7,019 nt of DNA from Corynebacterium accolens (GCF_030515985.1 NZ_CP100376.1:948831-955849); one strand, 5' to 3'. Positions 1 to 6,309 are shown, numbered from the stretch's first letter. Numbers and translations: made by a program. Notes: a model not told the origin generated them from the sequence alone.

Positions 1-693
1 TTCCCACGCCTTCGGCTCGGTAAAGCATTGCAGCTCGCGGATGCCCTCCATGACCTTCATCAGCTGTGGAACGGTTGCCACATAGGTCATGAATACGCCG
101 CCGGGGATCAGCAGATCGCGTACGGTCTCCAGGTTCTCCCAAGGCTCCAGCATGTCCAAGATGATGCGGTCGACGGGACCACCGAGGTCCTCAGCGGTGA
201 CATCACCGAGATCGCCTAGGCGCGGCGACCACCACTCGGGGCGGCTACCAAAGTATTCCTCGACGTTTTCGACCGCGTACTCCAGGTGATCCTCGCGGAT
301 TTCATAGGAATAGACGTGGCCTTCGGGGCCCACGGCGCGCAGGAGGGACATCGACAAGGCGCCGGAGCCCGCACCGGCCTCCAGCACGCGGGCGCCCATA
401 AAGATATCGCCCTCGACCAAGATCTGCGCGGCGTCCTTGGGGTAAATGACGGCAGCACCGCGCGGCATCGAGAGGACGTGATCCACCATGAGGTGGCGGA
501 AGAGCAGGAAGGACGAGCCCAAAGTGGACTCGATGACGGAACCTTCATCCATCCCCACGATGTCATCGTGATTGATTATGCCTTTATGGGAATGGAACTG
601 GCCTCCTTCTTTCAAAATGACCGTGTAGTGGCGCCGCTTGGCGTCCGTCAGCTGCACGCGGTCGCCATAGGAAAAGGGGCCAGAATAAGCCAT
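1..693 (-). CDS. trmI: tRNA (adenine-58-N1)-methyltransferase TrmI, C-terminus cut by window edge
   Basis: The visible 231 residues begin MAYSGPFSYGDRV and run off the left edge without a stop. The family is about 275-280 residues, so some 45-50 are missing. TrmI uses S-adenosylmethionine to methylate N1 of adenine 58 in the T-loop of tRNAs and acts as a tetramer in the cytoplasm. An N-terminal beta domain (about 1-75) is followed by a Rossmann methyltransferase fold. Motif I, VLEAGAGSGALS, lies at 103-114, the acidic residue after the second strand (YSYEIRE) near 131, and the motif LDMLEPW at 179-185, whose Asp180 is the expected catalytic acid. Close similarity to mycobacterial Rv2118c supports the m1A58 assignment. 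The ATG at 693 has a GAGGAG ribosome binding site nine bases upstream. The gene follows apeB by 28 bases on the same strand with no terminator between, so the two are probably one transcript. Confidence 0.93.
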   Translation of the reverse strand, partial: MAYSGPFSYGDRVQLTDAKRRHYTVILKEGGQFHSHKGIINHDDIVGMDEGSVIESTLGSSFLLFRHLMVDHVLSMPRGAAVIYPKDAAQILVEGDIFMGARVLEAGAGSGALSMSLLRAVGPEGHVYSYEIREDHLEYAVENVEEYFGSRPEWWSPRLGDLGDVTAEDLGGPVDRIILDMLEPWENLETVRDLLIPGGVFMTYVATVPQLMKVMEGIRELQCFTEPKAWE

Positions 694-721
694 GCCGCAA
701 AACTCCTCGAGGTTGTGGGTA

Positions 722-1975
722 CTAACCCTTCAAGTATGCCTCAAGAGCCCGCGAGAGCCATATTTGGTCCTGCTCGCCCACCATCTCGCGCGCGGAGTGC
801 ATGGAAAGCATCGGCACGCCCACGTCGACGGTGTCGATGCCCAACCGCGTTGCGGTAATCGGGCCGATGGTCGAGCCGCACGGCACATCGTTATTGCCCA
901 CGAAACGCTGCACCGGAACCCCAGCCTTGGCACACGCGGTCTCCCACAGCGCAATCGTCTGTGCATCGGAGGCGTAGCGCTGGTTACCGTTGATCTTGGT
1001 CACTGGGCCCTGCCCAATGATCGGCTGGTGGGTGGGATCGTGCTTATCCGCGTAATTGGGGTGCACCGAGTGCGCGGCATCGGCAGACACGCAGCTAGAA
1101 CGCGCGAACATCTGGAAACGCTCTTCCTCATTGGCCCCCAGAGCGCGGGCGGTGCGGGTCAGCACATCCTGCAGGATCGGCCCGGCGGCACCATAGCGGG
1201 AGCTCGAGCCCACTTCCTCATGGTCAAAGGCCATCATGACCAAAATATCGGAGCCGTCATAGTCCTGCGCCGCACGCTGCATGGCCTCCAGCGAGGCGTG
1301 CACCGAAGATAGGTTATCCATGCGGCCAGCCGCGATAAACTTTTCGCCCGCACCAAAGACGGCACCCCGGGCGGCATCGGCGGTAATCAGGTTGAAGGAA
1401 GCAATATCCTGCTTGGCGATGCCCGCCTGCTCCCCCACCACCTGCAGGATCGACGCCTCTTCATCGCCAACCGTCAACACCGGCTGCATGTGCTTTTGGC
1501 GGTCCGGCTTAAACTCATCCTTGCGGTACAAGTGAATGGCCAGCGAAGGAAGTCGCAGGACCGGGCCCGTATTCACGAGGTGCTGGCGCCCATCCGTGGT
1601 CACCACTTGGCCGGCGACGGTCAGTTCGCGATCGAACCACGTGTGCAGCAAGGCGCCGCCGTAGATTTCCACCGCTACCTGCTGCCAGCCCGCAGCGGAA
1701 AAATCGGGCGTGGGTTTGAGCGCCAGCCCCGGCGAATCAGTATGTGAGCCAACGATGCGGAAACCGGAGTTCTTATCGGCACCTTCCGGCACGTACCACG
1801 CGGCAACCGCGCCGCCGCGCACCATGACGTGCCCGCCCGGTGCGGCCGACCAGTCCTCGCGCTCATCCTGAACCTGGAAGTCAGATTCTTGCAGCTGGCG
1901 CGCTACCTCATGCGCGGCGTGGTACGACGACGGCGAGGCCGCCAAGAAATCAAGGAACTTATCGGTATAACTCAT
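722..1975 (-). CDS. apeB: M18 family aminopeptidase (aspartyl aminopeptidase-like)
   Basis: A complete 417-residue protein, normal length for bacterial M18 peptidases. These are cytosolic, usually dodecameric enzymes with two zinc ions that remove N-terminal residues, often acidic ones, from peptides. By comparison with human aspartyl aminopeptidase, the metal and catalytic residues are present: His78 and Asp80 in GSHTDSPGL, the bridging Asp220 in GRMDNLSS, Glu253-Glu254 in FDHEEVGSSS, Asp299 in SADAAHSVHPN, and His393 in SMHSAREM. His111 in LLHTWFDREL matches the substrate-binding histidine. There is no signal peptide or membrane segment. The ATG at 1975 is preceded by AGAAGG ending one base before it, a poor spacing, but the N-terminus MSYTDKFLDFLAASPSS is typical of the family. 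The gene heads a likely two-gene transcript with trmI and is divergent from the RecB-like gene. Substrate preference cannot be read from sequence. Confidence 0.95.
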   Translation of the reverse strand: MSYTDKFLDFLAASPSSYHAAHEVARQLQESDFQVQDEREDWSAAPGGHVMVRGGAVAAWYVPEGADKNSGFRIVGSHTDSPGLALKPTPDFSAAGWQQVAVEIYGGALLHTWFDRELTVAGQVVTTDGRQHLVNTGPVLRLPSLAIHLYRKDEFKPDRQKHMQPVLTVGDEEASILQVVGEQAGIAKQDIASFNLITADAARGAVFGAGEKFIAAGRMDNLSSVHASLEAMQRAAQDYDGSDILVMMAFDHEEVGSSSRYGAAGPILQDVLTRTARALGANEEERFQMFARSSCVSADAAHSVHPNYADKHDPTHQPIIGQGPVTKINGNQRYASDAQTIALWETACAKAGVPVQRFVGNNDVPCGSTIGPITATRLGIDTVDVGVPMLSMHSAREMVGEQDQIWLSRALEAYLKG

Positions 1976-1993
1976 ACCTTCTAGCTTGCCACG

Positions 1994-1999
1994 AAACTA
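1994..1999 (-). promoter_or_regulatory. candidate -10 element for apeB
   Basis: Read on the minus strand this is TAGTTT, which fits the TANNNT form of actinobacterial -10 elements. It lies 18 bases before the apeB start codon, giving a leader of about 10 bases. No convincing -35 is visible, so this is a weak call. Confidence 0.25.
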
Positions 2000-2009
2000 T
2001 CGGCGATAG
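1997..2009. repeat. 13-base palindrome between divergent apeB and the RecB-like gene
   Basis: CTATCG-G-CGATAG is a perfect inverted repeat with 6-base arms. It sits in the middle of the 46-base gap between the two divergent start codons and overlaps the candidate -10 elements on both strands. It could be an operator shared by both promoters. It could also simply reflect two facing TA-rich promoter elements. No known regulator site is recognised. Confidence 0.45.
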
Positions 2010-2012
2010 GCT
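2007..2012 (+). promoter_or_regulatory. candidate -10 element for the RecB-like gene, near-leaderless
   Basis: TAGGCT fits TANNNT and ends 9 bases before the ATG at 2022. There is no ribosome binding site in the gap on this strand. Together these suggest a leaderless or nearly leaderless transcript, which is common in actinobacteria. Weak evidence based on one short motif. Confidence 0.3.
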
Positions 2013-2021
2013 AGATACACC

Positions 2022-2855
2022 ATGGCTACTCCATCTACTCCTCACTCCCGCCCCCGTCCCCTTGCCCTGTCGCCTTCGCGCGCCTCCGACTACCAGCAGT
2101 GCCCGCTGCTCTACCGTTTCCGGGCCATCGACAAGATTCCCGAGCCCAAGACCATCGCCCAAGTTAAGGGAACCCTGGTCCACGCGGTTTTAGAAGAAAC
2201 GCATAAGCTTCCGCGCGAAGAGCGCACCTACCCGGCAGCGGTAAAGATGATTAAACCAAGCTGGGCCGCGATGACAGAAAAGGACGCTGAACTGCTCGAG
2301 CTCGTGCCCGAAGAAGAAACGTATGACTTCTTCGTCGCCGCCCGTGAGCTGCTCAAGGGCTATTTCCAGATGGAGAACCCGCAGGGCTTCGACTGCCAAG
2401 AAACCGAGATGTATGTCAATACGGTCCTGCCCAACGGCGTGCCCGTGCGCGGGTTTATTGACCGCGTGGACCGCGCCCCCACCGGCGAGGTGCGCGTCGT
2501 GGATTATAAGACGGGAAAGAAGCCAGCACCGCGGTTTTCCCAGAGCGCCCAATTCCAGATGCGCTTTTACGCCTTGGTGTACTGGCGCCTGCTGGGCACC
2601 ATCCCCCACCAGCTGCGGCTGATGTATTTAAAGGTGCTGGACTCGATGTTTTTAGCCCCCACCCAGGAAGAACTCGAATACTTCGAGCGCGATCTAGGCC
2701 AGCTGTGGGCCAAGATTGAGGCCGATGGGCGCGCCGGGGATTTTCGCCCGAAGCGCTCCAAGCTCTGTGATTGGTGCGCGCATCAGGCGATCTGCCCCGA
2801 ATTTGGCGGCACGCCACCGGAGTACCCGGGGTGGCCGGGCTCCGCGGCGGATTAA
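2022..2855 (+). CDS. RecB-family PD-(D/E)XK nuclease with probable 4Fe-4S cluster
   Basis: A 277-residue protein of the PDDEXK_1 / Cas4-AddB-like superfamily. The N-terminus has LSPSRASDYQQCPLLYRF, the usual opening of these nucleases. Then come KGTLVHAVLEE with His54, Asp147 in RGFIDRVD, Asp161 and Lys163 in VVDYKTG (the core catalytic motif), and a QxxxY motif at 179-183. Cys27 in the N-terminal motif and Cys249, Cys252 and Cys258 near the C-terminus (Cx2Cx5C) match the layout that holds a 4Fe-4S cluster in AddB and Cas4. The active site looks intact, so DNA exonuclease or flap-processing activity is likely, but the role is unknown. There is no helicase domain and no cas gene nearby. A homologue next to trmI in mycobacteria (Rv2119, from memory) suggests a conserved housekeeping neighbourhood. 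The gene is divergent from apeB and convergent with fhs. Confidence 0.9.
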   Translation: MATPSTPHSRPRPLALSPSRASDYQQCPLLYRFRAIDKIPEPKTIAQVKGTLVHAVLEETHKLPREERTYPAAVKMIKPSWAAMTEKDAELLELVPEEETYDFFVAARELLKGYFQMENPQGFDCQETEMYVNTVLPNGVPVRGFIDRVDRAPTGEVRVVDYKTGKKPAPRFSQSAQFQMRFYALVYWRLLGTIPHQLRLMYLKVLDSMFLAPTQEELEYFERDLGQLWAKIEADGRAGDFRPKRSKLCDWCAHQAICPEFGGTPPEYPGWPGSAAD

Positions 2856-2861
2856 ATCCTT

Positions 2862-4529
2862 TTAGAACAGTCCGGATACCGTGCCATCGGCGGCGACGTC
2901 GATATTATTGGCCGCCGGCTTCTTAGGCAGACCCGGCATGGTCATCACGTTGCCGGTCAGCACCACGATGAACCCGGAACCGGTGCGCGGCAGCAGCTCG
3001 CGCACGTGCAGTGTGTGTCCTTCCGGGGCACCCAATGCCGTTGCTTCATCGGAGAAGGAATACTGCGTCTTGGAAATGACTACGGGCAGTTTATCCCAGC
3101 CATTGTCCTTGATGTACTGCAAGTCCTTCACAGCCTTGGAGCCGTATTCCACGCGGTCTGCGCGGTAGATCTCGCGGGCGATGGTCTCGATGGAGGCCTC
3201 GATGCCTTCTTCTGGATCGTAGAGCTGCTGCGCGCCGCCCTCGAGGTTCTCCAACAGGGTCTCGGCCAGCTTCGTCGCTCCCGCGCCGCCTTCGGCCCAG
3301 ACGTTGGCCTCTTCCAGGGCCACGCCGAAGTCCTTAGCCCAATCGCGCATGAGCTGGCGCTCTGCCTCCGTATCAGACCAGAAGAGGTTCAGCGCGACGA
3401 CGGGCTTAATTCCAAACTTGCGCAGGTTTTCTACGTGGCGCTCAAGGTTGACGATGCCCTTCTGGAGCGCCTCAAGGTTTTCCTCGGTGAGCTTGTCCTT
3501 GGCAACGCCCCCGTTGTACTTCTGCGAGCGAATCGTCGCCACGACCACCGCGCCGGCCACGTCCAGGTCACCAAAGCGGGACTTGATATCCATAAACTTC
3601 TCGCCGCCAAGATCCGCACCGAAGCCGGCTTCGGACAGCACGATATCGCCGAACTGCAGCGCGGTCTGGGTCGCCAGCAAGGAATTGCAGCCGTGCGCGA
3701 TATTGGCGAAGGGGCCACCGTGGACGAGTGCGGGAACCCCGCCGAGAGTTTGCACGAGGTTCGGGTTCAAGGCATCGCGCATCAGCGCGGTCAGCGCGCC
3801 TTCCGCATCGAGCTCGCGCGCGGTCACTGGACGCTGGTCATAGGTAAAGCCGACGGTGATATTGCCCAAGCGCTGCTTGAGGTCATCGAGGCTCGTCGCC
3901 AAGCACAAAATGGCCATGATTTCAGAGGCGGCCGTAATGGTAAAGCCGGTTTCTGCCGGCACGCCGTGCGCAGGGCCGCCGAGCCCGGTGACCACATTGC
4001 GCAGTGCGCGGTCGTTCACGTCGACGCAGCGCTGCCACGTCACGCGGCGCGGATCGATGCCCAGCTGATTGCCCTGGTGAATGTGATTGTCGATGATGGC
4101 CGCGAGCGTATTCGTTGCCGCGGCAATGGCGTGGAAGTCACCGGTGAAGTGCAGGTTGATATCTTCCATCGGCACAATCTGGGCGTAGCCGCCGCCCGCG
4201 GCACCGCCCTTGATGCCCATTACTGGGCCCTGGGATGGCTCGCGCAGAGCTACGATGGCCTTCTTCCCAATCTGGTCCAGCGCATCGGTCAAGCCGATAA
4301 GCACCGTGGATTTACCTTCGCCGGCAGGTGTTGGTGAGACTCCTGTCACCAGCACGAGCTTGCCGCGCTTGTCTTTGGCGTAGTCTACCTTGGTGATATC
4401 CACCTTGGCTTTCGTGGAACCAAAGGGAATTACTGCATCTTCAGGGATACCTGCTTTGGCTGCGATCTCCGCAATTGGCTGCAGGGTATGGGCTTGTGCG
4501 ATTTCAACATCGGATGGCTGCGTAGTCAT
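2862..4529 (-). CDS. fhs: formate-tetrahydrofolate ligase (10-formyl-THF synthetase)
   Basis: A 555-residue cytosolic enzyme, full family length. It joins formate to tetrahydrofolate using ATP, giving 10-formyl-THF for purine synthesis, initiator Met-tRNA formylation and the one-carbon pool. Seen in order: the ATP-binding TPAGEGKST at 67-75, REPSQGP at 96-102, the family signature GIKGGAAGGGYAQ at 105-117, HFTGDFHAI at 127-135, GGPFANIAHGCNS at 271-283, the second signature region VATIRSQKYNGG at 330-341 (somewhat unlike the more common RALK form), and MTMPGLPKKPAANNID near the end. An in-frame ATG at 4652 would add 41 residues, but that extension lacks family similarity and its start lies in the dcuA terminator. 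The ATG at 4529 gives the usual N-terminus (MTTQPSDVEIAQAHTLQPI) and has AGG-rich sequence just upstream. The gene appears monocistronic and converges on the nuclease gene. Confidence 0.96.
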   Translation of the reverse strand: MTTQPSDVEIAQAHTLQPIAEIAAKAGIPEDAVIPFGSTKAKVDITKVDYAKDKRGKLVLVTGVSPTPAGEGKSTVLIGLTDALDQIGKKAIVALREPSQGPVMGIKGGAAGGGYAQIVPMEDINLHFTGDFHAIAAATNTLAAIIDNHIHQGNQLGIDPRRVTWQRCVDVNDRALRNVVTGLGGPAHGVPAETGFTITAASEIMAILCLATSLDDLKQRLGNITVGFTYDQRPVTARELDAEGALTALMRDALNPNLVQTLGGVPALVHGGPFANIAHGCNSLLATQTALQFGDIVLSEAGFGADLGGEKFMDIKSRFGDLDVAGAVVVATIRSQKYNGGVAKDKLTEENLEALQKGIVNLERHVENLRKFGIKPVVALNLFWSDTEAERQLMRDWAKDFGVALEEANVWAEGGAGATKLAETLLENLEGGAQQLYDPEEGIEASIETIAREIYRADRVEYGSKAVKDLQYIKDNGWDKLPVVISKTQYSFSDEATALGAPEGHTLHVRELLPRTGSGFIVVLTGNVMTMPGLPKKPAANNIDVAADGTVSGLF

Positions 4530-4551
4530 AGCACCTACCCTACCGATTTCT

Positions 4552-4580
4552 GGCATAAGCCAAGTCGCATGGGGTATCAA
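4552..4580 (-). promoter_or_regulatory. candidate promoter for fhs
   Basis: On the minus strand TTGATA (4575-4580) is separated by 17 bases from TATGCC (4552-4557), about 22 bases before the fhs ATG at 4529. The -35 is close to consensus. The -10 matches only its first three positions. Placement downstream of the dcuA terminator fits a separate fhs transcript. Confidence 0.35.
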
Positions 4581-4581
4581 G

Positions 4582-4592
4582 TGTGAGACACA
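4582..4592. repeat. short inverted repeat TGTG-AGA-CACA upstream of fhs
   Basis: TGTG and CACA face each other across three bases just upstream of the candidate fhs -35. The heptamer TTGTGTC, read on the minus strand at 4587-4593, also occurs twice in the dcuA upstream region. The spacing is too short for a GlxR/CRP site (TGTGA-N6-TCACA). A regulatory role is only a possibility. Confidence 0.25.
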
Positions 4593-4614
4593 ACATTTTT
4601 CTGGTGAGGCGGTC

Positions 4615-4653
4615 ACATAAAAGTGGCGCCCTCTCCGCGGAGAAGACGCCACT
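4615..4653 (-). terminator. Rho-independent terminator after dcuA
   Basis: The arms AGTGGCG (4622-4628) and CGCCACT (4647-4653) form a perfect 7-base stem. They enclose a second perfect palindrome, TCTCCGCGGAGA (4632-4643), so the hairpin is nested and GC-rich. Read on the minus strand the stem is followed by TTTTATGT. It begins 23 bases beyond the dcuA stop codon at 4677 and lies ahead of the fhs promoter region, isolating the two genes. Confidence 0.8.
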
Positions 4654-4676
4654 GGGAATGCGAATTGAAGGGCTCG

Positions 4677-5984
4677 CTAGATGATTACCGCGCCGAGTGC
4701 GTAGCCCAGGAGCACAGAACCGACAATGCTGACCACGCCAGGGATAAGGAATGGGTGGTTGAATACTGCCTTGCCGATCTTGGTCGTGCCCGTATCATCC
4801 ATTTCCACCGCCGCCAGCAACGTTGGGTACGTAGGCAGGATAAACAGGGCAGATACTGCAGGGAATGCGGCCACGGCGGTAACCGGGCTTACTCCCAGCG
4901 CCAAGGCGGCGGGCATGAGTGCCTTGGTGGTGGCGGCCTGCGAGTACAGCAGGGCTGCGGCGAAGAAGAGCACCACTGCCAGCAACCATGGCGAAGCTTC
5001 AATGACGTCGCCAGCCAAGGCTTGAATATCGTCCAAGTAGTGGTTAATGAGGGTGGTTCCCAACCACGCGACACCCAGCACACAGATGCAGGCGGACATA
5101 CCCGATTTAAATACCGGGGTATTCAGGACGTCAGCGGCCGGAACCTTGGTCTTCAGAACGATGATCGTCGCGGCCGAAAGCATCACGGTCATAATCGCCT
5201 CATTGCGCGGCAACGTGGGATCCGTAATAAGGCCAACCTGCTCTGAAGAAATGGTCGCCCACGCCATGACGATAACGATGGCGATAAGGAAGATAACGAC
5301 GGAAGACTTAGCGCCTTCCTTTGGCTCATATTTGCTAGCACCAATCGGCTCTTTGACCAGGCCCTGCGCCTTGCGCTCTTGGTAGATTGGATCATCTTCC
5401 AGTTCCTTGCCAAACCTATTGGCCAGCCACGCTGCGGGGAAGATGGACAGGAAGGTAGCTGGAATGAGCACGCCGAGGACCTGGAGGTACCCCACGCCCA
5501 TGGGCTCAAGCAGGCCAGCCAGGATGACAACCGCGGCCGAAATTGGCGAGGCACAGATACCCAGCTGCGCGGCGACGACCGCGATAGATAGCGGGCGCGA
5601 CGGGCGGACCTTGCCCTCCTTGGCCACCTCAACGATCACCGGCAGCGTGGAAAAGGAGGTGTGTCCGGTACCGGCCAAGACCGTCATCAGCCAGGTCACG
5701 ATGGGTGCGTAGTACGTAATTTTCTTAGGGTTTTTGCGCAGGAATTTCTCGGCCACGTGAACCAAATAGTCCATGCCACCAGCTTTTTGCATGGCGGCGA
5801 TGGCCGCGATCACCGTCATGATGATGGCGATGACGTCGAACGGAATGTCTTCCCTAGTTACGGGAACTCCCGCAACACCCAAAAGGAGAACGCCCAGGCC
5901 ACCGGCCATGCCGATGCCTATGGACCCAATTCTCGCACCCAAGATAATGGCCGCGAGAACGATGACAATATGAACAATAACCAT
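4677..5984 (-). CDS. dcuA: C4-dicarboxylate transporter DcuA
   Basis: A 435-residue polytopic inner-membrane protein of the Dcu family (TC 2.A.13), against 433 in E. coli DcuA as I recall it. DcuA exchanges or takes up aspartate, fumarate, malate and succinate. Similarity to E. coli DcuA is strong throughout: the N-terminal hydrophobic segment with LGARIGSIGIGMAGGLGVL at 15-33, IPFDVIAIIM at 47-56, AGTGHTSFSTLPVIVEVAKE near 104-123, ASPISAAVV at 145-153, GMSACICVLGVAWLG at 295-309, LLYSQAATTKALMP at 345-358, and FILPTYPTLLAAVEMDDTGT at 381-400. A soluble hydrophilic loop spans about 190-228. The ATG at 5984 has GGAG seven bases upstream and gives the family's usual N-terminus. An upstream in-frame ATG at 6050 would add 22 residues with no similarity. 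The neighbour aspA supplies fumarate, so aspartate/fumarate or aspartate/succinate exchange is the likely job. Confidence 0.95.
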   Translation of the reverse strand: MVIVHIVIVLAAIILGARIGSIGIGMAGGLGVLLLGVAGVPVTREDIPFDVIAIIMTVIAAIAAMQKAGGMDYLVHVAEKFLRKNPKKITYYAPIVTWLMTVLAGTGHTSFSTLPVIVEVAKEGKVRPSRPLSIAVVAAQLGICASPISAAVVILAGLLEPMGVGYLQVLGVLIPATFLSIFPAAWLANRFGKELEDDPIYQERKAQGLVKEPIGASKYEPKEGAKSSVVIFLIAIVIVMAWATISSEQVGLITDPTLPRNEAIMTVMLSAATIIVLKTKVPAADVLNTPVFKSGMSACICVLGVAWLGTTLINHYLDDIQALAGDVIEASPWLLAVVLFFAAALLYSQAATTKALMPAALALGVSPVTAVAAFPAVSALFILPTYPTLLAAVEMDDTGTTKIGKAVFNHPFLIPGVVSIVGSVLLGYALGAVII

Positions 5985-5993
5985 GGATACACT

Positions 5994-6017
5994 CCACACG
6001 TTCTCAACTACACGTGG
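5994..6017 (-). promoter_or_regulatory. leader hairpin overlapping the dcuA ribosome binding site
   Basis: On the minus strand CCACGTG (6017-6011) can pair with CGTGTGG (6000-5994) across a 10-base loop: five Watson-Crick pairs and two G-U wobbles. The last two bases of the downstream arm are the first two G of the GGAG ribosome binding site (5995-5992) for the ATG at 5984. If it folds in the mRNA it could lower translation. A competing weak pairing exists between GGTGG (6051-6047) and CCACC (6020-6016). Confidence 0.35.
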
Positions 6018-6089
6018 TGGACCCGCCTTAGCCTGCCGGTCGTGGACCACCCTTACACTTCTATTTTGCCCTGAATGTGTTGTTTTATT

Positions 6090-6112
6090 GACACAATATG
6101 CCCGTTTGTGTC
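6090..6112. repeat. inverted repeat GACACAA-N9-TTGTGTC, possible operator
   Basis: Two perfect 7-base arms (6090-6096 and 6106-6112) face each other across nine bases, about 105-130 bases upstream of the dcuA start. The arrangement resembles a dimeric regulator's binding site. It does not match the GlxR/CRP or FNR consensus, and I cannot name a regulator. It overlaps the -10-like TATTGT. Confidence 0.4.
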
Positions 6113-6118
6113 GGTTCC

Positions 6119-6126
6119 CACATGTG
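6119..6126. repeat. 8-base palindrome CACATGTG
   Basis: A perfect palindrome six bases to the right of the GACACAA/TTGTGTC repeat. It shares the TGTG/CACA half-site character of that repeat and may belong to the same regulatory cluster. It is short enough to occur by chance. Confidence 0.25.
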
Positions 6127-6157
6127 TTCTATCTCGCGTTATAAACCGTTCGGTATA

Positions 6158-6182
6158 TTTCCATGCCACTGCGCTATGGAAA
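6158..6182. repeat. inverted repeat TTTCCAT-N11-ATGGAAA, possible operator
   Basis: Two perfect 7-base arms (6158-6164 and 6176-6182) with an 11-base spacer, one helical turn between half-sites. It lies just upstream, in the dcuA direction, of the -10-like TATAAC (6138-6143), where an activator or repressor of dcuA could bind. The regulator is unknown. A weak RNA hairpin is the alternative reading. Confidence 0.35.
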
Positions 6183-6205
6183 CGGGAAACACCAATTCGG
6201 GCATA

Positions 6206-6280
6206 GATGAAAGAGACCGCACACACCGTGAAGGACTCCCCTCCCGCTTTCCACGGGAAGAGTGAGCACGGTGTGTGCGG
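6206..6280 (-). terminator. terminator after aspA
   Basis: The arms CCGCACACACCGTG (6217-6230) and CACGGTGTGTGCGG (6267-6280) form a perfect 14-base stem 29 bases beyond the aspA stop codon. The 36-base loop holds a smaller stem, TCCCG/CGGGA (6242-6246 and 6254-6258). Read on the minus strand, the structure is followed by the pyrimidine-rich TCTCTTTCATCT. The T-run is interrupted, so termination may be incomplete, but the long stem argues strongly for transcript ending or 3'-end protection. Confidence 0.75.
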
Positions 6281-6309
6281 AATATTGCGTTATGACTCGC
6301 GAGCTTTAC

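Larger units (their letters stand above)
5985..6309. other. 325-base intergenic region between aspA and dcuA
   Basis: No coding gene is supported here. From the dcuA side it holds the ribosome binding site and hairpin (5992-6017), the inverted repeat GACACAA/TTGTGTC (6090-6112), the palindrome CACATGTG (6119-6126), AT-rich stretches with -10-like motifs read on the minus strand (TATTGT at 6094-6099 and TATAAC at 6138-6143, neither with a clear -35), the inverted repeat TTTCCAT/ATGGAAA (6158-6182), and the aspA terminator hairpin (6217-6280). It is visibly more AT-rich around 6060-6160 than the flanking genes, as expected of a promoter region. A separate dcuA promoter is inferred, not located. 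Confidence 0.6.

Noticed and set aside
2022..2855. A Cas4 gene that would mark a CRISPR system
   Set aside because: The nuclease and cysteine layout is similar, but the protein is longer than typical Cas4 and no cas gene or repeat array is present in the window.
3006..4337. A 443-codon open frame on the plus strand inside fhs
   Set aside because: It lies antisense to a complete, unmistakable fhs. Its translation has no recognisable domain, and such long shadow frames are expected in GC-rich DNA.
4582..4593. A GlxR/CRP binding site at TGTGAGACACA
   Set aside because: The half-sites are three bases apart, not the six to eight of the TGTGA-N6-TCACA consensus.
4530..4652. A 41-residue N-terminal extension of fhs from an in-frame ATG at 4652
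   Set aside because: It would start inside the dcuA terminator and run through the candidate fhs promoter, and the extra residues do not resemble the family. The ATG at 4529 gives the normal length and N-terminus.
4623..5246. A 207-codon plus-strand open frame opposite the end of dcuA
   Set aside because: It is antisense to conserved DcuA sequence, begins within the dcuA terminator stem, and its product is a low-complexity, charged shadow translation.
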